DNA from: Iris pallida
Taxonomy: Eukaryota; Streptophyta; Magnoliopsida; Asparagales; Iridaceae
DNA length: 64,000 nt
Assembly (NCBI GenBank): GCA_029216955.1
Contig: JANAVB010012195.1
Span: 2,170,864 to 2,234,863, forward strand
Direction of reading: 5' to 3'
Within the stretch, counting starts at the first letter, position 1. Each line of letters begins with the position of its first letter. Below are positions 46,601 to 58,600 of this stretch, piece after piece. A program made the position numbers and the translations under genes. The notes under the pieces were generated by a model, which ran no database searches, was not told the DNA's origin, and saw only the letters and a list, made by a program, of their open reading frames with translations.

Positions 46601-49600
46601 CCCCCGACCCCCCCCGGAGCAGCAGCGCCCCCCCCCCCTCCCCCCCCCCCCCACCCGACCAGCACCCTTCCCCCCCTCCCGCCACCCGCCAGCACCATCC
46701 CGCCCCCCCCCCCCCCTCCTCCTAACCCTAGCCTCTCTTGCAATGGAAACCCTAACCCTAGCTCTAGCAGCCCCATCCAAACCCTAACCCTAACCCTAGC
46801 CGTAAAAAAAAAACAGATTTCCTTCTCTTTAGAAGATCTCTGTAGTTGCCTCGAGAATCAGTACCTTCTTTTTAGAAGCTCTACTACGAATACGAAATCT
46901 CTTTAGATTTTCGTATCTCAGAAACGTTGTCTTTACAATCGTTTCTGCACCGCTGGTATACCTCTGGTTTGTCTCATGCAAGGAGGCACAACTACGTTGG
47001 TTATCCTTGAGCCGTCCGAACGCGTTATCATGACGCGGTTCTAGTTGGTCGTATAAACTACGACATATCAGTGAGGGATCTCGTTTTGTTGTTTCCCCCC
47101 GATAGCTGACTAAGACGAAGACGACTCACAAGAAGCCGACTCAGGAAACAACAACACCTCACTGATTGCAGTTGAAGAAGTCATGGATTCCATCTATGGG
47201 AAGTTGACAGCAGAAGAAATGAAGGTCCTGGTCGAGGATCTCCTGATCAAGAGATTACCGGAGGCAACCCCACGCGTGACCCATACTGATGTGGATCCGT
47301 CACCGTACAAAATGGGGAAGTTGGACAAGCTGGAGACGAAGTTGAAAGGCACGACCAACTACTTGAAATGGTCGCGGCAGGCGATGCGGACGCTGAAGGG
47401 ACGTGGCTTGGTTGGTTATGTAGATGACCACACCAAGGCCCCTGTCGATCACTCCTCGAAGGAGTTTGCTGTATGGGACATTGTCAACAATGTCGTGGCT
47501 GGTTGGTTGACAGCCTCTTTGACCGACCAAGTGTCGGGTAACGTTGAAGCAATGGAGGGAGCTGTTGATATCTGGAGAACATTGAAAGACATGTACTCCG
47601 GTTCGGGTAACCCCATGCGAGTCTTCCAACTGCAGGATGAGCTCGATCGGGTAATCCAAGACGATCGTACCATCTCTGAGTACGCTGCCTTGTTGAAGAA
47701 GTATTGGTCTGATCTTGACCATTATGATCCTCTTGGCATGGAGGATGCTCAGGTTGAACCGGCTTTTGCAAAACATTTCCAGAAATTTCTGGATTATATC
47801 TCGCGGCAACGGATGATGAAGTTTTTGAAGGGGCTCAACCCTGCATTTGAGCAACGGAGGAATGTACTTCTCGCACAACCGCAGCTGCCGACATTAGAAG
47901 ACGCCATAGCTGCCATGGCACAAGAAGAAGCACGGTTGAAGCTGATGCCTACCAAGGGTATCTCCCAGGGGGAGCAGGCCGGAGTTGACACATCTGCTCT
48001 TGCCACTTTCACACAGCCTCCTTCTACGGAAGGCGTTTGCCACAACTGTGGTGACACAGGGCATTACATCCGCTTTTGCCCAAAACCGACACGGACTCCC
48101 TCGAATGGTCGGGGCCGTGGTCGCGGTGGACGATGAGGTGGTCGAGGCAGCTACAGTGGTGGAAGGGACACTTACTCTGGAGGCAACAAGGCGCATCTGG
48201 CGGATGAAGGTGGGGACAATCAGCTGGCGGACATCACTCCATTTGAGAGAGAAGTTCTCGAGAAGATGCGCAGCTCAAAGCTTGGTTCTGGTGAACGACA
48301 AGTCATTCCTGGGGCGCCGTCCACTACAGGAGATTACTGCACTTACTTCTCCCAAACCAGTGCCGGTATACCTCCGCGTGCTCTTGCATCTGTCTCTTAG
48401 CCAGCTTGGATTATGGACTCTGGGGCATCTTGCCATGTCACGGGATCTCGAGGTGAGTTCTGGGAATACTCTACTCTAACGCCGCCAGAAAGCATTCAGA
48501 CTGCTGATGGTACCTCCAGGCCTGTTACGGGTAAAGGCACTGTTGATTGCACTCCTTCCATCACTCTATCTAATGTCTTACATGCTCCTTCCTTTCCTGT
48601 CAATCTTATATCCATTAGCGCCATTATCCTTGATCTCAACTGTATTGTTTCCTTTGATATTCCTAAGGTAACTTTTCAGAAGAAGGGAACGGGGAGACGA
48701 CTAGGCACTGGCACATGGCATAAGGGTCTATGGTACTTGGACAGGAACGGTCTGGATAGAGCACTGGCATCTTTGGTTGCAGACGCACAACCGGAAGTCC
48801 GAAGTCGAAGTGTCGAAGCCGAGCTGCTCCTCCACCATCAGCGTGTAGGACATTCTTCTTTTCCCGTTATTAGTCGACTGTATCCGTCCTTATATCAAAA
48901 AGCAAATAAAGAGTTGTTAGTTTGTGATGCTTGTGAGTTGGGGAAACATGCCAGAAGCTCCTATGTGAGTTCTGGGCATCGATGTTCTGCTGCTTTTGAT
49001 ATGATTCATTCCGATGTGTGGGGCCCTTGTCCTACAAACGGTGTTAACGGTTATAGATGGTTTGTTACTTTTATTGACTGCTCTACCCGCGTAACGTGGG
49101 TCTACCTGCTGAAGAATAAAAGTGATATTTTTGAGGCATTTCAAAACCTCCATCAACGGGTAAAGACACAGTATAATGCTCGTATTAAGTATTTTCGGTC
49201 GGATAATGGGACGGAATATACCCATAAGAGGTTTGATGCGTATTTATCCTCTCATGGTATACTGCATCAAATCTCTTGTGCATATACACCGGCTCAAAAT
49301 GGTGTTGCCGAACGAAAGAATAGGCACCTGCTGGAGGTAGCTCGGACAATGATGCTGGCTATGAATGTCCCTAAATTTTTGTGGGGGCAGGCTGTCTTGA
49401 CAGCATCTTATCTCATCAACAGGATGCCCTCTCAATTACTGAACTGGAAGACGCCTTTGGAAATGCTCACGGGGACAACTGCGTACACCGTTCCTCCGAA
49501 AGTATTTGGTTGCGTATGCTTCGTCCACGATAACAGGCCTGGCGTTGGTAAGCTGGATCCTCGAGCAGTTAAGTGTGTCTTTGTTGGGTACACCGGGACA

Positions 49601-52600
49601 CAGAAGGGTTACGTATGCTGGAGCCCGGTTGAACGGAAGCTGTTTGTAAGCATGGACGTTACATTCAGAGAGCTGGAACCTTATTATGGTTCGGACGAAG
49701 GTTCTGCGTTTGGGAACACGCCTCACACAGCGGGTGTTGGACGTGAGGGGGAGATAGTACGCCCAAACGTAGTTGTCGGATCGGTACCTTGTCCTGTCGT
49801 GACACACTGGAAGAAAGGGGGAGAAAGCATCAATGATACTGATACGGAGGATGACGAAGACAATACGTACATTACGCTGGGGGAGAAGCAGACAAGGGAA
49901 AATGAGCTCCAAGTTTACAGAAGAAGACAGCAGAGGTCCAGTACTGTGCCGTGCCCTGTGCCTATAGTGCCAAGTCCCTCGTCTACTCCTGCCCCGACTC
50001 CTGAAGATGTTACTCCCGCACCGGATCGCTCGGATTCGGAAGCGGATCTCTCCGATTCGGATGGTATGCTTTCCCCACCACCCATTGCTCCCTTAAGGAG
50101 GTCTTCTCGCATTAATGCGGGAAAGGCTCCTATTCGTTACAAAGATTATGAACATGATATCGCCAACTACCTATCTTATTCTAATATTTCTTCGACTTAT
50201 CAAACATTCCTCACTTCGTTAGACTCCACTTCTTTACCTAAGAATTGGCAGGAAGCAAAGAAGGACCCAAGATGGAAAGCCGCAATGATGGAAGAACTTG
50301 GGGCACTAGAGAAAAATAAGACATGGGAGCTGGTGCCATTACCTGAAGGGAAGAAAGCTGTGGGATGCAAATGGGTTTACACAGTGAAGGAGACACCAGA
50401 AGGAAAAGTTGAACGATTCAAGGCGAGACTGGTTGCAAAAGGCTATACCCAGACATATGGTATCGACTATGATGAGACTTTTGCCCCAGTAGCGAAGATG
50501 AGTACCGTAAGAACGCTGGTCTCCATTGCAGCAAACTATGGGTGGAAGCTACACCAGTTAGACGTAAAGAACGCATTTCTTCATGGAGACCTATAAGAAG
50601 AAGTATACATGGAGACTCCTCCGGGGTGCTACTCTGTGTCAGATTCAGGTGAAGGAACGTCACATGAAAAAGTGTGCAAACTGAAGAAGTCGCTGTACGG
50701 GCTGAAGCAATCTCCTCGAGCCTGGTTTGACAGATTCAGAAGGGCTGTCACTGGCATGGGGTACCATCAGACAAATGCAGATCGTATTGTCTTCCTCCAG
50801 CATGCAAGGGGCCACATTACTATACTTGCTGTATATGTAGATGATATAGTGATCACAGGTGACGATGTAGTTGAGATCACTAAGCTGAAGACGAAACTCG
50901 CCAAAGGGTTTGAGGTGAAGGACCTGGGAGAGATGAGATACTTTTTGGGTATCGAGGTGTGTGATGGTGAACAAGGAATTGTTCTCTCACAAAGGAAATA
51001 TGCACTAGATCTGCTGAAAGAGACAGGAATGCTGGGATGCCGAGCAGCAGTCACTCCAATTGACCAGAAGTGCAAGATGGGAGCAGAAGCAGGAAAGCCT
51101 GTTGATCGCGAAAGGTATCAAAGGCTAGTAGGCAGACTGATTTATCTAGGGCATACTCGCCCTGATATCTCATTTGCAGTAAGTGTTGTAAGCCGCTATA
51201 TGCATGATCCAAGAACGGGTCATATGGATGCAGTATTTCAGATTCTAAGATATCTGAAAGGGACGCCGGGAAAAGGACTGTGGTTCAAGAAGAATGGATG
51301 CACAGATGTTGAGGGATACTGCGATGCAGACTGGGCAAGCTGCATAGACGACATAAGGTCTACCACAGGGTACTGTGTTTTTGTAGGAGGAAACCTGGTT
51401 TCATGGAGAAGCAAGAAACAGTCAGTGATAGCACGGTCGACAGCTGAAGCAGAATACAGAACAATGGCTCTAGGAGTATCAGAATTGCTATGGGTAAAGG
51501 CGCTGCTGACAGAGTTGAAGCTAGACAAGGGGACACCATTGCACATTCTGAGCGATAGTCAAGCTGCGATAAGTATAGCGAACAATCCGGTTCAGCACGA
51601 CAGAACGAAGCACATCGAGATCGATCGATTCTTCATCAAGGAAAAGCTGGAACAAGGGATACTGAAGATTGACTATGTTCGCTCAGAAGAGCAAGTGGCA
51701 GACTGTCTGACTAAGGGTCTTAGTTCATTGAGTCTGTCAAAGCTATGTAACAAGATGGGGATGATTAATATCTATCGCCCATCTTGAGGGGGAGTGTTGA
51801 GAGTAAATAAGGGACTTTAGTCCCACATCGGTTAGATGTAATATGAAGAGGGGTTGGACCCTCTATAAGTAGTAGGCAGTAGCCCTCAATAATATTATCT
51901 GAGAAATTAGACTCATTTCTACAGTATTGTGCACTATGGGGGGAATTGAAATATTAATGACTGAGTTAATAGTCGATGTACCTATCACCAAGGGGGTGGT
52001 CCAGTGGTAGCACTGGCATGTCTTCAAATCCCGGGCTGAGCAAAAAGTTTAATTAAATGGGAGGGGTCTTGGAGCCAGTAGCCCAGGATAGGGAATACAA
52101 TCAATGATTGGCCTTATCTAAAACAAATGTTCATGTACTTTGTTAGTTGATTTCTTTTCATTGTAAAAATAACTTTAGCTATATAATAAAATTACCTCTC
52201 CTAATCAAAGGCAAAATAAGTATGTCACATTATCATGTATAGTAAAAGAAATACATTGAGAATAGAGATGGAAATGAGATATTACAACAACAACAACAAC
52301 GCTTTATCCCAAAGATGGAAATGAGATATTAATGGTACATGGTTATTGAACATGATTATTTCAGAAGGCTAGAATATGCCATCTTTTCAGGTAGTAGCAG
52401 CTTCAGTTTTACTCATTTATAGGCATACCTTTATATGCTTGTAATACCAGCTTCAATTTTCTCGCACACTTGTACCAACGTCTTATCAGGTAGGTACAGA
52501 AGGTGAATATCTTGGACTGGAAAACATGAAAAATTCACATAGCTCACTTTGGACATCAGGGAACCTCTTGCCAACTAACCAAAGTCTCATTTGGTACAAG

Positions 52601-55600
52601 GTATGTCTACATCAATCATTTTGCTGGAACTTTCATGGTTTAGCGTGTTTCTATTATAAAGGAAAATATAGGAGATTCAAGAGTGCTATTGAAAGGACTA
52701 TGCGAATAAGTTGTGGAAGTGTGAGGTTGAACACATTTGAGAAACCTTCTGGTAATGAAATGGAAATAGAAACATGTCATGAAGGTCTCAAATAATCTAG
52801 GCTTTTGGACTGGCTGGGGTTCATTTCCCATAAATAGTGTTATATCTCAAAGGTAGTTAAATCACTTCTTATTGTATATAAGATATGCGAATAACCACCT
52901 TTGTGCAGCAGCAGAAAATTATTGCGACTTTCTTTGTCAAATGCGATTTTATGGTTATACTAATTAGAGATAATAGGGGAGAGACATATATATAAATGTT
53001 CTATATGAGTCCACCTCAGTTTCTTTTCTCACAAACACTCAGGTGCAAGTATGGCAGCAGCTGCAATTTGTTGGAGTGGGTGGGGTTCCCAACCTATGTG
53101 GAGAAGGCCCCGGAGTGCGACGAGCGCCGTCCGATGTCGGAGAAGCTCGGGAAGTAGGCGACGGAGTTGCTGCTGTTGCTGCTGGAGCTGCTGGAAGCAG
53201 GGGATCCGAGTTCGGGCCGAACTCGGTCCCATGGCGAGTTCGGGCCGAACTCGGTCTGGCCGTTCCAGGGTTTGGCCAGTAGGTGCTGGTTGCCCCATAC
53301 AGAGTTCTGGCCGAACTCTGTGTCGTCGGGGGCTGAAGCGATTTTCAGGATGAGTTTTCATCATTGGATCTAATCCAACGGTCCAGGTTGGTTGCGGGAT
53401 TAGGGAGATATATTGAGATTTCTCAACCCTAATTCATTATCGTATGATCGCAACGTAACACAACTTTTGGAGAGAGAAGGAGGCAAGAGTGCCATTGCAA
53501 CTTCGGAGAAGAAGACGGAGGATTGAAGGTCGTTTTCGAAGGAGATCGTGTTTCGGGTAATCTCTACTCGTCGTTCTCGCTCTTCGTAGCCTTGTAATCA
53601 TTGTTCTTATCTCTGAGTGTTGTGGGGATCCGATTTGGATCGGGAGGAGTTTGTAGAGGGTGTAATTCTTCTATTCCATTAGTGGAGGCTTCTCAGGGTT
53701 GGACTCCGATCGTCCCGTGATTTTTTCCCGCAAGGGTTTCCACGTCAAAAATTCTCTGTGTCTGCGTGGATTGTTTTTGTGTGCTTGTTTTTGGGTTCGT
53801 GCGTTGTATTGCTCGGTCCTCTCGCAGGTACTCTCCGGTTTGGGAAAAGGTTTCCGCGTTTCTTTCCCAACAGAGTGGTATCAGAGCTTTGGGTTCAAAG
53901 GGTGTCAGGAGTTGACAGAGGAACCAGAGAGGAGAGATGGACGCGAATCCGGTGCGCATGGTGAACCTTAATGGCACAAACTATCATTATTGGCGGAACA
54001 AGATGAAGGATTTGCTATTTGTCAAGAAGCTGCATCTACCTGTGTTTGCAACCGAGAGGCCCAGTGATAAATCCGAGGAGGACTGGAAGTTCGAGCACAT
54101 ACAGGTGTGTGGGTACATACGGCAGTTTGTTGATGAGAACGTGTACAACCACGTTGCCAATATTGAGCACGCAAAGACGTTGTGGGATAAGCTGGAATCC
54201 TTGTATGCGAAGAAGACCGGGGTAAACAAGTTGTTCCTGATCCGAACGATGATGGGTCTGCGGTACAAGGATGGGGCGTCTATTACGGATCACTTGAGTG
54301 ATTTGCAGGGCGTGGTTGACTAGCTATCCTCTATGGGAGTCAAGTTCGACGACGAAGTTCAGGGACTGTGGCTGCTGTGTACATTGCCAGACTCGTGGGA
54401 GACCGTACGAGTATCTATGATCGCTTCTGCTCCAGAGGGCGTGGTCAGTCTGGAGTTTGCCAAGAGCGGGGTGTTGAATGAAGAGATGCGGAGACGTTCT
54501 CAGGGCACTTCATCCACATCCCACCACTCAGAGGCACTTGTTTCAGAGAGCCGCGGAAGGGGCAAAAGCAGGGGTCCAGGTGGTGGCAGAGACAAGAGCA
54601 GGGGGAAGTCCAAGGGTCGTTACGAGGACTCAGAGTGTTACCATTGCGGTAAGAAGGGCCATATCAAGCGGAGTTGTTTCGCTTGGAAGAAGGAGAAGAA
54701 GGGCGACAAGGGGAAGCAAGAAGAGAACACTACAGCGACGGCCTCGATGCATGGAGGCGATGTGATCGTCGTAGGTGATGAGGTCATTACTAACCTCGCC
54801 TGCGATGACAATTCTTGGCTGGTGGACTCAGGGGCTTCAGCACATGTATCTCACAATAGGGCACTGTTTGCCACTTACACGACAGGCGACTGTGGCGTGT
54901 TGAAGATGGGCAACGGAGATGTGTCGAAGGCGGTTGCCGTTGGAGATGTGCATTTGAGAACGAAGACGGGTGCGGTTCTTGTTCTCAAGGATGTTCGTCA
55001 TGTCCCTGATATCCGTTTCAACCTGGTGTCGGTTGGAAGGTTGGATGACGAGGGATTCTTCAGTCTCTTCGGGAACAGTCAGTGGAAGCTTTCCAGAGGT
55101 TCGATGGTGATTGCCAGAGGAAGCAAGAAGTCCGATCTCTACTATATGGAGGGGAGCGCAGAGGGAGCACAGGAGGTGAACGCAGTCAGTGATGCGTCTA
55201 CCGAGTTGTGGCACAGGCGGCTCGGCCATATCAGCGAGAAGGGGATGAGCTACTTGGTGAACAGGAAAGTGATTCCGGGGCTCAAGTTAACAAAGTTGGA
55301 GAAATGCACGCACTGTTTAGCTGGGAAGCAAAATAGGGTGTCTTTCCAAAGTCACCCAAGTTCGAGGAAGCCGGCGTTGCTCGAGTTGATTCACTCGGAT
55401 GTCTGCGGTCCTATGAAGGTAAAATCTCTTGGTGGTGCTTCTTACTTTGTGACTTTTATTGATGATTGTTCCAGGAAGGTTTGGGTCTATGCCTTAAAGA
55501 CCAAGGATCAGGTGCTGCCTACTTTCAAGGAGTTTCAGGCCTCTGTTGAAAGGGAGACGGGCAAGAAGTTGTTGTGTGTTCGGTCCGACAATGGCGGCGA

Positions 55601-58600
55601 ATACATCGGTCCCTTTGATGCGTATTGCAGAGAGCAAGGGATACGACACCAGAAGACTCCGCCAAAGACACCTCAGCTCAATGGTGTAGCGGAGCGCATG
55701 AACAGGACACTGATGGAGAGGGTGCGGTGTTTGCTGTCAGAAGCAAACTTGCCGGGCAGTTATTGGGGTGAGGCTCTTCTCACAGCTGCTTATATTATTA
55801 ATTTGTCTTCTAGTGCTCCTTTGCAGGGTGATGTGCCTGATAAAGTATGGTACGGCAAAGAGCCGTCATACAGTCACCTGCGGGCGTTTGGTTGTAAAGC
55901 CTTCGTGCATGTACCGAAGGACGAGAGGACCAAACTTGAGCCGAAGACGAGGCGATGCGTCTTTGTCGGCTATGGTCGGGATGAGTTTGGCTATAGACTC
56001 TACGACCCAGTGGAAGGAAAGCTCTACAGAAGCAGGGACGTGGTGTTCGTCGAGGATCAGACCATGACCAACACTCAGGATTCCGAGACGCCTTCTGAGG
56101 CTGAGGAATTGCCTGAGTTAGAGTCATTTCGCTTCGAGCAGTTTCCAGAGGACATCGCAGAGGATCCAGTTATGGGGGAGCCGGTACATGGAGTTGCTCC
56201 TAACTTTGATCATCAGCCTGCTGATGGTGGTCAGGGTGTTCCTCAGGAGGATGAGCATGCCGGAGAGGTAGTTCCTGAAGGGACGGAGGCTGTCGGTATA
56301 CAGCCAGCACCAGTGGCTCCACTGAGAAGGAGTGACAGGGATCGTCGACCATCTACGAGATACTCACCGGATGAGTATGTGATATTGACTGACGGGAGGG
56401 AGCCCGAAAGTTTCGCAGAGGCTATGGAAGACGAACACATGCAGGAGTGGATGGTGGCTATGCAGGAGGAGATGAGTTCCTTGCACACCAATTCCACTTA
56501 TGATCTGGTGCGGTTGCCAAAGGGCAAGAAGGCTTTGAAGAATCGATGGGTGTTCAGAGTGAAGCAGACGGAAGATGCTACTCGCCCTCGATACAAAGCG
56601 AGGCTGGTAGTCAAGGGCTACGGTCAGCGGAAAGGCGTGGATTATGATGAGATCTTTTCGCCTGTCGTCAAGCATTTGTCTATCCGGGTGGTGCTAGCAT
56701 TAGCAGCCAGTTTCGACTTGGAGGTCGAGCAGATGGACGTGAAGACGGCATTCCTCCACGGTGATCTTGAGGAGGAGTTGTACATGGAGCAGCCAGAGGG
56801 ATTCTGTGAGAAGGGCAAGTCACATTTGGTCTGCCGGTTGAGGAAGAGCTTGTATGGTCTGAAGCAGGCTCCGAGACAGTGGTACAGGAAGTTCGAGTCG
56901 TTTATGGGGGAGCATGGTTATGCACGGACGACGTCGGATCATTGTGCATTTGTGAGGTACTTTGCCGATGATGATTTTATCATCTTATTGCTCTATGTTG
57001 ATGATATGCTATTAGTGGGTCGGAATGCCACTAGGATAGCGGAGTTGAAGCGCCAACTGGGCGCGGCCTTCTCTATGAAGGATTTGGGCGCAGCGAAGAC
57101 TATTCTTGGGATGGAGATCAGCCGAGAGAGGGAGTCCAAGCTGCTACACTTGTCCCAAACGAAGTACATTCACCGGGTACTTCAGCGTTTCGGGATGGAC
57201 GGGTCGAAGAAAGTGAGTTCCCCCCTCGCGGCTCACTTTAAGCTCACTGAGGAACAGTGTCCATCTACCGAGGACGAAAAGGAAGATATGGAGCGGGTTC
57301 CATATGCCTCAGCTGTGGGAAGCCTGATGTATGCTATGGTGTGTACGAGGCCAGATATTGCTCATGCAGTTGGTACGGTTAGCAGGTATCTTTCAAATCC
57401 TGGAAGGGTACATTGGAGTGCGGTCAAGTGGATTCTACGTTATCTTCAGGGCACTGCTGGTTGGAGACTTTCCTTTGGTGGTGACGAGCCGAAGCTGGTT
57501 GGGTATACCGACGCTGATATGGCTGGAGATGTAGACACGAGGCGATCGACTTCGGGCTACGTGATGATGTTTGCGGGAGGAGCAGTATCGTGGCAGTCGC
57601 GGTTGCAGAAGTGTGTTGCCTTGTCGACGACAGAGGCAGAGTACATTGCGGCGACGGAGGCTTGCAAGGAGCTGTTGTGGATGAAGAAGCTGCTGCAGGA
57701 AATGGGACTGAAGCAAGAGCAGTATACTTTGCTTTGCGACAGTCAGAGTGCGATCCACCTTGTGAAGAATCAGACGTTTCATAGCCGGTCCAAGCACATC
57801 GAGACCCGGTATCATTGGATACGGGATGTGGTTGAGAAGAAGGACGCGGAGCTTGAGAAGGTGCATACAGACGACAACGGAGCTGATATGTTCACGAAGA
57901 TTCTACCAAGGGGGAAGTTTGAGTACTGCAGGCAGGTCGTCGGGATGACGACATCCTCCCCATAGTTGTGAAGGGGGAGATTTGTTGGAGTGGGTGGGGT
58001 TCCCAACCTATGTGGAGAAGGCCCCGGAGTGCGACGAGCGCCGTCCGATGTCGGAGAAGCTCGGGAAGTAGGCGACGGAGTTGCTGCTGTTGCTGCTGGA
58101 GCTGCTGGAAGCAGGGGATCCGAGTTCGGGCCGAACTCGGTCCCATGGCGAGTTCGGGCCGAACTCGGTCTGGCCGTTCCAGGGTTTGGCCAGTAGGTGC
58201 TGGTTGTCCCACACAGAGTTCTGGCCGAACTCTGTGTCGTCGGGGGCTGAAGCGATTTTCAGGATGAGTTTTCATCATTGGATCTAATCCAACGGTCCAG
58301 GTTGGTTGCGGGATTAGGAAGATATATTGAGTTTTCTCAACCCTAATTCATTATCGTATGATCGCAACGTAACACAACTTTTGGAGAGAGAAGGAGGCAA
58401 GAGTGTCATTGCAACTTCGGAGAAGAAGACGGAGGATTGAAGGTCGTTTTCGAAGGAGATCGTGTTTCGGGTAATCTCTACTCGTCGTTCTCGCTCTTCG
58501 TAGCCTTGTAATCATTGTTCTTATCTCTGAGTGTTGTGGGGATCCGATTTGGATCGGGAGGAGTTTGTAGAGGGTGTAATTCTTCTATTCCATTAGTGGA

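Larger units (their letters stand above)
46361..51923 (+). mobile_element. Ty1/copia LTR retrotransposon 1 in BGAL intron 15
   Basis: Two 129-base LTRs (46361-46489 and 51795-51923), identical by eye, flank a 5.3 kb interior. The target duplication GTATT is exact (46356-46360, 51924-51928). The primer site TGGTATCAGAGCC follows the 5' LTR, and the polypurine tract GAGGGGGAG precedes the 3' LTR. The gag-pol frame is kept throughout but has three nonsense codons. The LTRs are unusually short and the lineage was not assigned. It lies in the same direction as the host gene. Confidence 0.96.
40284..52489 (+). other. BGAL intron 15, 12.2 kb, loaded with repeats
   Basis: The intron begins GTTTGATCC and ends CTTATCAG. 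It contains a MULE-like element, nested MITE-like repeats, a hAT element, a LINE tail, a complete copia element and a SINE, listed separately. Between them, 40284-40713 and 43930-45820 show no recognised genes. Confidence 0.9.

Noticed and set aside
46485..46780. Glycine-rich minus-strand frames
   Set aside because: They are antisense to the C-run leader of copia element 1 and only reflect base composition.
46724..46800. Interstitial telomere
   Set aside because: The unit CCCTAA is six bases, not the plant seven-base CCCTAAA, the run is short and interrupted, and it lies inside a retrotransposon leader.
51989..52060. Possible tRNA gene
   Set aside because: A-box and B-box-like words are present but no acceptor stem or complete cloverleaf forms. 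A SINE head is more likely.
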